Positions 7,554 through 16,004 of a stretch of 47,019 nucleotides of DNA are shown one piece after another (within the stretch, counting starts at the first letter, position 1; every line of letters starts with the position of its first letter). The DNA is taken from contig DGSK01000030.1 in assembly GCA_002393955.1 (NCBI GenBank), positions 1 to 47,019 on the forward strand, in the 5' to 3' direction. Under the pieces are notes generated by a model that did no database searches, was not told the origin of the DNA, and was given only the letters and a program-made list of their open reading frames with translations. A program made the position numbers and the translations under genes. Source of the stretch: Lachnospiraceae bacterium UBA4364. Its GTDB lineage: Bacteria; Bacillota; Clostridia; Lachnospirales; Lachnospiraceae.

Positions 7554-9688
7554 TGCGGTTCCCTCATTATCACAGAGCCTGAAGTTGCAAAATATCCTGT
7601 TTCAATAAGCGCTTTACCGTCATCATAAAATTCTACCGTCAGTGCCGACATATCGCCGGTAATAAGATTCAGATACCTTAATGATCCACCGGCTTCAATA
7701 TAATCCTCGCTGCCTATGAACTGTCCCTCTGATGTCCTTATCCTGTAGAAGGAAGCCTTAACATCTGCCGAAGGAGTAACTGTGATCGTCGTCATTCCCA
7801 CCGTATCAGGGCCGTCGGTAATATATGTAGCGAGTACATCACTCTCAGTGGTCTCCGTACCTCTGTCAACAACTATATTCAGATAATCGCTGGTCTTGCT
7901 GGGCGATATCTCACAGTCATCAACAAACTCATCACCGTTATAAAACCTTATAAACGCTTTATTTATACAGGTCTTTGCCACCGACACATGACGGAGCTTA
8001 GAATCAATAGCTGTCCTTGTGCCAACCTGTACACCGTCAAGCCACAGCTCATAATCTGTTATCTCGGTATCAAAATCCTCCGGAATCGTGATCCTTAACT
8101 CAAACTCCTGATTCTGGATTATGGATTCCAGTGTATAGTAAGCGCGGTCCGAATCTTCCTTATAGCTTATGCCGTTTGCACCTGTACCGAGGCTTAAAGA
8201 CTGATAATCAAGGTATCCGCTCACCCACCCTTTGGTAAGGTCGTCAAAGTTATTAAGTGTATCGGAATACGACTGAAGAGACTCTATCATGGTATTCTGG
8301 GACTCTTCATAGCTTTCAAGCACCTGCTGATACTCTTCAAAAGACATATCTCCTACTGCATTCTGAACCCTGGCCTTATCGAGCAGGTCTTTGTTGGTAT
8401 TTACATTTTCAACTGCGGTTTCATATGCACTCCTTGCGGAAACATATCCGTCAAAGGCATCCACAACCGAATTCTCAAGCTCAGTTTCCGCCAGGATCCT
8501 GTCAGACCTTGCCGACTGGTATTCCAGAGCATCTTCCTGAAGCACATACGGATCATCCTCTACAAACCTTGTCCCGGCTGTCGATCCTTTAAACCATATC
8601 CTGGGAATCTTTATGAACAGTATTCTCTTCTTGCCTTCCCAGTAACTGTCTACCTTTTTAAGGAAATCCTTGTATGACGTCTTAAAAGCTTTCTTATTTA
8701 TTGTCTGTCCGTTTAGCGCCTGTGTAACATAGCCAGAGATAAGGTTGATGTCACTGCCGTATTTCCTCTTCATTATGTCAAAATTTGTCTGAAGCGAAAG
8801 CTTGGCGGTAGTCTCAGCCATGCACACGTCATAAAAATCTTCGTCCTTGTCCTTGGTCCACTGTATTACGGAATCAAGCCTGGAATCGGGACTGTTATAA
8901 AGATATTCCCTGTTTATATCCGCTGCAAGGAACGGTTCTTCAAAAATATAACCCGTAGTCACATCGATCCCTGTCTTCTGTGACATCTTTCTTAAGGAAG
9001 ATGCAAGGCTTCTCTCTTCAGCCGCAATAGTCTTCTCCAGAGTATCATGCTTGGACTGCAGTGAATCGATATCCGCCTGGGATGCTTCACCCGTCGCCAG
9101 CCTTGCCTTATTCTTGGCAAGGGCTTCATCCACTGACTCAAGCTTTTTCTTATTGAAATCAAGCTGAACCTGAGTAGTGTAGATGCTGCAGTAAAGCACA
9201 TTTACTTCGTCATAAACCTTATACTTTACATTCGCAAGCTTTCTCTTGGATACATCTATATCCGCCTGCTTCTCTGTAATCGAAAATTCCAGTTCATAAA
9301 GATCCTGCTGCTTGGGTGACTCAGGAAACTTAAAGCTGAGAAGCGGAGTCCAGCTGAAAGTATTCAGCCTCTTATATGTAAGCTCCATGGCTTTTCTGGC
9401 ACTCTCAAGTGCCATGTACTTCGCCTCAAGGTCATCCTCCGCACTTTCGAATTCCGAGCTGTTTGCCAGCGCCAGAGTCCTGGCTGCCGCAATAGTGAGA
9501 ACCTTGTCCTGTGCTCCTGCAGCATTAACCTCCGTTGCTCCGGTACCCTGAACCATGCCGGCAAGCAGAGTCAAAGTAAGCATGACGGATACCATACTCT
9601 TTACAAGCTTCACAATATGGACTTTTCTATGCCTGCCGGATCCTGTAGAATTCAAAGGCTCCCTGGGCGCTGCCGCAGATAAATTCAT
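7550..9688 (-). CDS. TolC-like secreted coiled-coil protein
   Basis: A 712-aa protein with two TolC-type helical repeats. The first begins near residue 63 (VLTIAAARTLALANSSEFES, then ALESARKAM); the second, about residues 390-540, contains DAFDGYVSARSAYETAVENV and a QVLESYEESQNTMIESLQSY segment. A beta-rich domain of about 170 residues follows, which TolC itself lacks. A signal peptide (KLVKSMVSVMLTLTLLAGM) begins near residue 26, so a GTG at 9613 is an alternative start; the ATG at 9688 overlaps the MORN gene by 62 bases. TolC proteins normally span an outer membrane, yet the gene context is that of a one-membrane bacterium. It may form a wall-spanning conduit or scaffold, or partner the adaptor encoded at 22317-23876; both ideas are inference. 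Confidence 0.75.
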   Translation of the reverse strand: MNLSAAAPREPLNSTGSGRHRKVHIVKLVKSMVSVMLTLTLLAGMVQGTGATEVNAAGAQDKVLTIAAARTLALANSSEFESAEDDLEAKYMALESARKAMELTYKRLNTFSWTPLLSFKFPESPKQQDLYELEFSITEKQADIDVSKRKLANVKYKVYDEVNVLYCSIYTTQVQLDFNKKKLESVDEALAKNKARLATGEASQADIDSLQSKHDTLEKTIAAEERSLASSLRKMSQKTGIDVTTGYIFEEPFLAADINREYLYNSPDSRLDSVIQWTKDKDEDFYDVCMAETTAKLSLQTNFDIMKRKYGSDINLISGYVTQALNGQTINKKAFKTSYKDFLKKVDSYWEGKKRILFIKIPRIWFKGSTAGTRFVEDDPYVLQEDALEYQSARSDRILAETELENSVVDAFDGYVSARSAYETAVENVNTNKDLLDKARVQNAVGDMSFEEYQQVLESYEESQNTMIESLQSYSDTLNNFDDLTKGWVSGYLDYQSLSLGTGANGISYKEDSDRAYYTLESIIQNQEFELRITIPEDFDTEITDYELWLDGVQVGTRTAIDSKLRHVSVAKTCINKAFIRFYNGDEFVDDCEISPSKTSDYLNIVVDRGTETTESDVLATYITDGPDTVGMTTITVTPSADVKASFYRIRTSEGQFIGSEDYIEAGGSLRYLNLITGDMSALTVEFYDDGKALIETGYFATSGSVIMREPQ

Positions 9689-10838
9689 ATATCAGCCCGT
9701 CCTTTTCAAAACTGTAGAGGTAAACAACTGCTGCTCTGTTATAACCTTTCACCGTCGTCACATCCGTAAACTGCTCCGTGCCAGACAGCTCCACTTCATC
9801 GTATATCTTACCGTCTCCTTTCAGCCTGCTTATCAGCACGGCCTCCGGAAAGATCACTGTGGATTCACCATCATACAAAGGCATTCCTAACAGCGTCTTG
9901 ATCTCTTCTATGGTACGAACACTTGTCTTTCCCGCCCGGAAGGAATCCGACATCACATATACTTCGCTGGTGGTCAGATCATCCGATAATGCTTCCGGAT
10001 CTGCTGATGCAAAATACATTGCATCTATATCGTCAAGTACTACGCAAACACCTTCATCCGACTGGTAAACCTCACGCTCTCCGCTGTATTTCTTTGCCGC
10101 TTCCGAGGTAGGTATGCCAAGGAGGTCGGAATAAACTATACTGCCGTAAGAAAAGTTACCGTTATACAGTTCATCTCCCGAAGCATTGTATAAGACACCT
10201 TCTCCATTGCGGTATCCTTCCATGAAGTTTCCGTCATATTCAAGTGTCCCGCTGCTCCTGTACTCCTTACCTTTACCGTCAAACAGATTATTGTGGAAGT
10301 TTCCTACATACCATACCGATCCATCTTCGTAGAATGCTGTACCCTTGCCTTCATATTTATTTCCGGCAAATATTCCGCTGTAAGCGGTATTACCGTTCGG
10401 ATAATAAAGTACTCCGTTACCGGACACGCTGCCATCTTCCACATTTCCGTCATAAGCTATGTATCCGTCATGTGCTTTTATCCTCACATGTCCTGATACA
10501 AATCTTAATATAATTGAATTATACGAGTACGTGCGTACCGTATTCTGACCTTTTCCGTACCCAAAAGCAGAAATATTAGACAAAATGTACCAGATACTGA
10601 CCACCCCAAGTACGAAAAGGGCTGCATGAGCCAGTCTTTTGCTTATCATCCAGCCTAGAATCGTATAATAATCATTTTTATCCTTTGGCTTGATATTCAG
10701 GATTTTCCCTGCAAGGGTCCTGAATTTATCAATTATACGCGCCTGAATAAATCCTCTGCTGGTATAAAGCCTGAACTTAGCTACCAACCGGGTGATCCTG
10801 GACTTAAGGACTGTAATCAGAGTACTTAATATGTTCAT
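9627..10838 (-). CDS. Membrane protein with MORN repeats
   Basis: A 403-aa protein. Residues 1-68 are basic and probably cytoplasmic, one membrane segment lies at about 69-90, and residues 128-232 hold about five MORN repeats of the YxGxFxxGxxxGxG kind (for example YDGNFMEGYRNGEGVLYNAS). Residues 245-403 form an unrecognised mixed domain. MORN repeats bind lipids or act as rigid scaffolds in bacteria and eukaryotes. A GGAGGATAA site overlaps the start. The gene sits between the cyclase-like and TolC-like genes with tight spacing. It is probably an extracytoplasmic scaffold of the CIS membrane complex; that function is inferred. Confidence 0.8.
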   Translation of the reverse strand: MNILSTLITVLKSRITRLVAKFRLYTSRGFIQARIIDKFRTLAGKILNIKPKDKNDYYTILGWMISKRLAHAALFVLGVVSIWYILSNISAFGYGKGQNTVRTYSYNSIILRFVSGHVRIKAHDGYIAYDGNVEDGSVSGNGVLYYPNGNTAYSGIFAGNKYEGKGTAFYEDGSVWYVGNFHNNLFDGKGKEYRSSGTLEYDGNFMEGYRNGEGVLYNASGDELYNGNFSYGSIVYSDLLGIPTSEAAKKYSGEREVYQSDEGVCVVLDDIDAMYFASADPEALSDDLTTSEVYVMSDSFRAGKTSVRTIEEIKTLLGMPLYDGESTVIFPEAVLISRLKGDGKIYDEVELSGTEQFTDVTTVKGYNRAAVVYLYSFEKDGLIYEFICGSAQGAFEFYRIRQA

Positions 10839-10866
10839 TTATCCTCCAAAATCAGCAACCCGCCGA

Positions 10867-13272
10867 TCAGATATCATCATTATAATTAAGTATCATACCG
10901 TCTTCACCAGGGAAAATGCCATCAAGACACTTCTCACATTTGAAGAGATAATACTTTGCCAGCCTGTCCGAAGGACAGTTTTTCAAAAGATCCGAAAACC
11001 GGTTTCTTGCAAGATAATAGTCTGACTTGTAAAGCAGCTCTATGGAATCTTCAAATTTCTGCCTGTATTCAAGCTTAAGCTGCCGTTCCCTTGCCTCACA
11101 TGCGTCAAGTACCTCGTAAAGGTCCTCCCTGCTTCCATCCGGCAGGAGCGTGTAACCGATATATCTGACTTCCGCCTGTCCGGCATCGCGCTCCATTATC
11201 TTCTTGGTAATTACCATATTTATGCCCAGTCTTCCAAACCATTCACCAAAGTGCTCATACACCCTTACCTTCGGCGAAGATATGAAAGTCATGGCCTGGG
11301 TACTGTTTCCTGCAATACCAACGGTAAACTCCGAATAATATACTACAAGAGACATGCTGCTGTTCATTTCTTTTCTTACTGAATTGGTATAGTATCCTAC
11401 CCCCAGTTCCAGCATACGTTTATTGCTTCGGTCAAAAAACATCTCAACCTTGGACAGCATACTATCATTGGATACGACAGTTCCATCCATCTCCGCAGCT
11501 TCCATATACTCCATAAGGAATTTCATATTATCCAGAACTTCCCTGTTCTCCGGTATGGAGGCTGTCGAAAATACAGCCATGGAGCCCTTTGCAACTGCGG
11601 TATCACCTTCATGCACCTCGGTTATCGAATCCTTATGCATAAGCTGTTCGATATTCTTGGGTGAAAAACGATAATATGCAGAATACATCTTGTATTTTGC
11701 ATGGTTTATCCGGTTAATGCGTCTGACAAGTTCCCTGATAGCCGTATATATGAGTTTCTGATCATCACTGACTTCTTTTGCGACTTCAGGTTCTTTTCCA
11801 TCCTCGACTGCTTCCATGAGCGCTCTCTTGATAAGAGAAATATCCCTGTACACCCTTACATCAACCGTAAAATATACGATCAGGAAGATGACCACCATAA
11901 GCCCCACACAGTTATTTATGATACGAGCGCCTGTCTTCACATCGTCATCCGTGGCAGGACTGGTATAAAGACCGACAAGACAATATGAACCATTCCCACT
12001 TGACAGCATCGGTGCACAGACAATGTAGTACCCAATGCCCCGTATTGTCGTATAATCTGTCTTTGATTCCCTGTCTATGCTGCAGTTCTCTACGATCCGC
12101 CTGTAGTAATCGCCCAAAACTTCGCCTATATTCTGGCGGTTCATAAGCTCTGTATCTATCACGATATTGCCATTCTGTGCATTGACCACCAGGAATCTCT
12201 CGCAATCCACATTACCGTATGCGCCAAGCTCATCCGTAACAGCAGTATAAAGGGAGTAATACCCGCTGCTTTCATAGAAATCCGCATCCCCCACTCCATA
12301 GTTTTCAGGCATTCCGATGTCATTCAGGCTGTAAACCGTCTCATCAGTAGCAAGCATTGTTGCTGACTCCTGACTTATTTTCTCCATAACAACATTTAGC
12401 ACAAAAGAAACAATAACCGCTATGAATACTACCCAAACCGTTCCGGAAAGGATCATTCCCAGTACACGGCTCTTCTTTTTTACGACAAGCAATACCATGA
12501 GCCCTGAAAAAATAACAACGCAGGTAAATGCAAACACACCGGCAGTACGCCCCCCCCCCGTCTTTATATCAATAATTATATTGGAATTTCTCGAATTATA
12601 GATTTTTCTGATTTCATCAGGAACCGCAAACACACCGGCAGGAGCATCCGAATCCATCCTTGTGAAAAGCTGTCCGTCCTGATAGCAGGCCGAAGTAAAT
12701 AAACGTGCGCCTTCGCTTTCCTTCGAATATATCATCGATAATGACGATGATGAGGATTCGCTGTCTCTGTTTTCTTCAAAAATATCTTTTCCCAAAAGAT
12801 AAACATCAGCACGGGTACGCTCCTCATCCATCACGGTTACAAAAAGCTCCCCATCCTGAACATCTATGCTGCAGGCCCATACATCCCTGTCAATCTCAAA
12901 TAATGCCGAAGATTCAACCGGCTTCAGTCCAAGATCGTACTTAAGTATCTGAAAATAAGCTTTCCTTTCCGGAGTGATCTTTGTATACAGAACATAAAGG
13001 TTATTCTCGTCCGCCGCCATGCCTTCTATCGAAGCCGTCTCATTTTTCTTAACGTCATAACGGGTGCCGTATTTAACGCTTTTATTAGGTTTTATTCCGT
13101 AAATGCGTACACTGTTTCCACAGTCAGAGGAATAATAATATATGCCATTCTGCTCCACGTACTTGGTGGACTCGTTAAATTCCGACTTGTCACTGTATAT
13201 CTGTATATAGAGCCAGAAAAACAACAGCGGGAAGAAAACCGTTACTATTATTCCTATAATTCTTTTAGCCAT
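10867..13272 (-). CDS. Multi-pass receptor-like protein with degenerate class III cyclase domain
   Basis: An 801-aa protein. TM1 is at about 5-26, an extracytoplasmic beta-rich domain at 30-230, TM2 at 244-266, TM3 at 269-295, a Cache-like sensor region at 296-450 and TM4 at 452-471. Residues 533-730 follow the class III nucleotide cyclase pattern: YRFSPKNIEQLMHKDSITEV, then GDTAV, VVYYSEFTVGIAGN and VITKKIM line up with the usual cyclase strands. The metal-binding Asp expected after 'FS' is Thr570, so catalysis is unlikely. A TPR-like tail (735-785, ending YYLFKCEKCL) follows, as in many such cyclases. It may sense an outside cue and pass it to the CIS by protein contacts or nucleotide binding. 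A 10-base G tract codes for Thr238-Gly241. Confidence 0.72.
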   Translation of the reverse strand: MAKRIIGIIVTVFFPLLFFWLYIQIYSDKSEFNESTKYVEQNGIYYYSSDCGNSVRIYGIKPNKSVKYGTRYDVKKNETASIEGMAADENNLYVLYTKITPERKAYFQILKYDLGLKPVESSALFEIDRDVWACSIDVQDGELFVTVMDEERTRADVYLLGKDIFEENRDSESSSSSLSMIYSKESEGARLFTSACYQDGQLFTRMDSDAPAGVFAVPDEIRKIYNSRNSNIIIDIKTGGGRTAGVFAFTCVVIFSGLMVLLVVKKKSRVLGMILSGTVWVVFIAVIVSFVLNVVMEKISQESATMLATDETVYSLNDIGMPENYGVGDADFYESSGYYSLYTAVTDELGAYGNVDCERFLVVNAQNGNIVIDTELMNRQNIGEVLGDYYRRIVENCSIDRESKTDYTTIRGIGYYIVCAPMLSSGNGSYCLVGLYTSPATDDDVKTGARIINNCVGLMVVIFLIVYFTVDVRVYRDISLIKRALMEAVEDGKEPEVAKEVSDDQKLIYTAIRELVRRINRINHAKYKMYSAYYRFSPKNIEQLMHKDSITEVHEGDTAVAKGSMAVFSTASIPENREVLDNMKFLMEYMEAAEMDGTVVSNDSMLSKVEMFFDRSNKRMLELGVGYYTNSVRKEMNSSMSLVVYYSEFTVGIAGNSTQAMTFISSPKVRVYEHFGEWFGRLGINMVITKKIMERDAGQAEVRYIGYTLLPDGSREDLYEVLDACEARERQLKLEYRQKFEDSIELLYKSDYYLARNRFSDLLKNCPSDRLAKYYLFKCEKCLDGIFPGEDGMILNYNDDI
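12550..12559 (-). repeat. Ten-base poly-G tract inside a coding gene
   Basis: Ten C residues on the plus strand read as G on the coding strand and encode Thr238 and Gly239-241, just before TM2 of the 801-aa protein. By my reading, loss of one base leads to a TAA after about 25 codons. Long G tracts of this size are typical slipped-strand switches in other bacteria; phase variation here is inference. Confidence 0.6.
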
Positions 13273-13303
13273 AACTTTTAAACCTCAGATAAACAATAAT
13301 CCA

Positions 13304-14152
13304 TCATTCCAGTGACTGTGTACCTATCACTTTGAAGTTGTTGTAAAAAATCCTTAACCACGGCTGATCTCCAAAAAACAGATTTGAGAGCAGCATTACC
13401 AGTGCAACTATTGCAACGATAGAACATAATACAAACAGTATCCTGAAAAAAAGATCCGAATGCCTTGAGAAGAATTTCTTTATCCTCTTAAATATACCTA
13501 TCTTACCTTCCGGCGCCGAAGCTATCCTAACGTCACGATACAGCTCGATGAACTGTGCATAGCTCTTATTTGCACTTTTTTTCATCAGTATCTGATAAGA
13601 TATCGCCTTTTCATATGAAGCTCTCTCCAGCAGATCCGTAAGTATCTCCGCACAGCATACCACGCACTCTCTTTCGCCGACCTTTTCATCCAGCTCGGAA
13701 AGATCCACGCCATAGCTCAAATATATCGAATCGTCCCTGGAAAGATTGACCAGCCTGTGCTTCAGTATCAGGTAAAGCAGCGGATAGGGAAGCCCTGATG
13801 TAATGCAGGCAAGGATGACATTACAGCATATAGTCTCACACTGATTAATGCTCATTCCCTCACCCACAAAAAACTTATCCAGAGCCCTCTCCTGCCTGTA
13901 CGGGAATACGAAAAAATGGTCCCTTCCGGTAGAAAAGCTCTCTATCATCACACCATTACTGCCGTCGGGAGTCGCATTCACATCCAGCATTACAAGCAGC
14001 CTTTTTATCAGCTCATGGGATCTCACAAGGAAAACAGTATACTTACTCCTGTTTTCCCCTGACATATCCGCACATATGAACACATCAAAATCTTCCGTGG
14101 AAAGAACGGTGCTCAGAACCTCATATTTTGCATTTTCGGATTCGTATATCAT
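13304..14152 (-). CDS. Tail-anchored protein with possible pseudokinase fold
   Basis: A 282-aa protein. Residues 1-200 are cytoplasmic and read like a small kinase-type fold: N-lobe-like strands (KYTVFLVRSHELIKRLLVML), a hinge-like segment near residues 80-95 (HFFVFPYRQERALDKFF) and a C-lobe-like helix before DSIYLSYGVD where kinases carry their DFG region. There is no HRD or DFG motif and no obvious nucleotide-binding lysine-glycine loop, so it would be a pseudokinase. A basic patch, one membrane segment (234-260) and a 20-residue outside tail follow. The architecture recalls EssB/YukC of type VII secretion, which also pairs a cytoplasmic pseudokinase with a single TM. The fold call is tentative. 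It shares one base with the upstream stop (TAATG). Confidence 0.55.
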   Translation of the reverse strand: MIYESENAKYEVLSTVLSTEDFDVFICADMSGENRSKYTVFLVRSHELIKRLLVMLDVNATPDGSNGVMIESFSTGRDHFFVFPYRQERALDKFFVGEGMSINQCETICCNVILACITSGLPYPLLYLILKHRLVNLSRDDSIYLSYGVDLSELDEKVGERECVVCCAEILTDLLERASYEKAISYQILMKKSANKSYAQFIELYRDVRIASAPEGKIGIFKRIKKFFSRHSDLFFRILFVLCSIVAIVALVMLLSNLFFGDQPWLRIFYNNFKVIGTQSLE

Positions 14153-15951
14153 TATGCTTCTGTTTCATCCCCTGTTATCTTCTTTACGATCGCATAAGCA
14201 TAAGTGCATACTACAGGCATATCGGTACAATAGATCCTGATCTCATAAACACCTTCCTTAGCCGGAGCAACATAGATACCGTCAGCAGATATCTCACCGC
14301 TTCCGGGAGCCGTAAGCTCATAAGCAATACTGCTTTGAGGCATATTATGGAATCTGACACCGAAATAGTGGCTTTCCTTGAGTCCGAGAACAACAGTAGG
14401 TGTCTCGGCAGAAATACTCTTGTCATAGTAATCACCGGGCATATCCAGATCGTTTCCTGCCGGGAATTTAATAGCCACCCAACGGTATGTGAGAACAAGA
14501 TAATTTACACTTCTAAGCAGCTTGGCCGCCGCTACAAAGCTTCCCTTGTCATTAAGCACCTTTACAGCCACTTCAGCATCAACTTTCTCCTCACCGGTTT
14601 CAAAGAGGGAAGGATTTCCATATACTGTGTTCTTTGCATCCATTCCCAGTGATTCATCATGGTCTATATGCTCATATCCCAGCTGAACATATACATTGCC
14701 CTTGCCAAGACCATGTGTGATCTCTCCCGAAAATTTAACATCCCCGGGCTGTACATTACGGCCAAGGGGTATCTCCAGCACACCTGTAGCCACCTCCGGT
14801 CCCGACTTTCTTTCTTTGGCCTCACTGTGAACATCCGCAACTTTCTGCTGAACTTCCGCTCTCTCGGTAATATCCACATCTTTCTCATAATATGAGATGA
14901 AATGATTCCTTATATACTCCTGACCGGGAGCAGTAATATATTTCTTTACGCCATCCTCTATGATCCGGTCGATAACATATGCATTATCGGTACGAAGAAG
15001 CTTTATCTCAGCCAGCTTGATATAATCATTCCTGCTGCCGATAGCCATCATTTCAAGATTAAGCATGCTTATACGATTGGTGACCAGCTCCAGAGGTGTT
15101 GCATCCGACATTATGACCTTGATATGGAAGCTGTTTGCAGTAGTAACAGCAGTATCATTTTCGTATGCATGCGCTGATCCGCTTCTGAGGATTACCGCCG
15201 TATCCTCTGCATCAGCAGACATAACCTTCATCCAGTATTCTTTTGACCACACCTCGCCTTTCTTAAGCTTAAGTTCCGAACAGTCTATAGCGATCGTGTT
15301 CTCACCGCTGCCGCTCACGAAAAGAGGAGTTTCCAGAAGTCCGTCCAGAGTCAGATCAACATCCGCATCCGTAAGTTTTGTAACTACCAGTTCAATCCTT
15401 ACATTCCTGTTCTTGCTCACATATCCGGGGAGCATTACCTCTACCAGGAAATTATCGGACTTCATCACTCTTTCACGTACCAGGAATTCTGTTTCCGGTA
15501 CATAGTCAGGTTTGAGATCTTCCTTGTCTGTAAGGAATAGTTCATACCCTTCCGAAATACGGTTGTATTCGTATTCCTTGCTTGCATTTCCGGTTGAGTT
15601 TACGGAGTAAACCGAATGAACTTCTTTTTCGTTATATCTGAGACAAAGCACAGCCCTGTCCGTCTTCAGGGATTCAAATCCATCTATAGCCGACAGTTTC
15701 TTAACCACAGAATTGTCAACTATTACCTCTCTTCCTTCGCCATCTATGGCAACACCGCTCTCTATCAGTATAGAAAGGTCATCTAAGCTGAATGTCCCCA
15801 GTCCGCAGACAATACCGCTTCCATACATCAGCACATTGGAAAACCTCAGCCGATTAACAAAGTAATCCTGCTCTGCCTGAAAATCCGCACTTGTAAGCAT
15901 CTTTCCCGGATAGTAACGATTTTTTTCAAAGGGATACATCTGATTTGCCAT
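14152..15951 (-). CDS. CIS-associated protein with 'RYYPGKMLTSADF' N-terminal domain
   Basis: A 599-aa protein whose N-terminus (RYYPGKMLTSADFQAEQDYF, then YGSGIVCGLG) matches a domain that recurs in proteins encoded in extracellular contractile injection clusters next to the AAA+ ATPase. The following residues (52-110) form a conserved beta domain (SGVAIDGEGREVIVD). The rest is beta-rich with repeated 'VQLGYEH'-like strands, and residues 500-590 resemble an Ig-like or bacterial-Ig domain. No signal peptide or TM is seen. It is probably a structural or baseplate-associated component of the particle; its biochemical role is not established to my knowledge. AGGAAGG precedes the ATG. Confidence 0.7.
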   Translation of the reverse strand: MANQMYPFEKNRYYPGKMLTSADFQAEQDYFVNRLRFSNVLMYGSGIVCGLGTFSLDDLSILIESGVAIDGEGREVIVDNSVVKKLSAIDGFESLKTDRAVLCLRYNEKEVHSVYSVNSTGNASKEYEYNRISEGYELFLTDKEDLKPDYVPETEFLVRERVMKSDNFLVEVMLPGYVSKNRNVRIELVVTKLTDADVDLTLDGLLETPLFVSGSGENTIAIDCSELKLKKGEVWSKEYWMKVMSADAEDTAVILRSGSAHAYENDTAVTTANSFHIKVIMSDATPLELVTNRISMLNLEMMAIGSRNDYIKLAEIKLLRTDNAYVIDRIIEDGVKKYITAPGQEYIRNHFISYYEKDVDITERAEVQQKVADVHSEAKERKSGPEVATGVLEIPLGRNVQPGDVKFSGEITHGLGKGNVYVQLGYEHIDHDESLGMDAKNTVYGNPSLFETGEEKVDAEVAVKVLNDKGSFVAAAKLLRSVNYLVLTYRWVAIKFPAGNDLDMPGDYYDKSISAETPTVVLGLKESHYFGVRFHNMPQSSIAYELTAPGSGEISADGIYVAPAKEGVYEIRIYCTDMPVVCTYAYAIVKKITGDETEA

Positions 15952-16004
15952 AGTGTTTTTCCTTCCTAAATAAATTTTATTTTTATGCTGCCTTTATTAT
16001 CATT

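Noticed and set aside
13304..14152. Active serine/threonine kinase
   Set aside because: No HRD, DFG or glycine-rich loop is visible; at most a pseudokinase-like fold.
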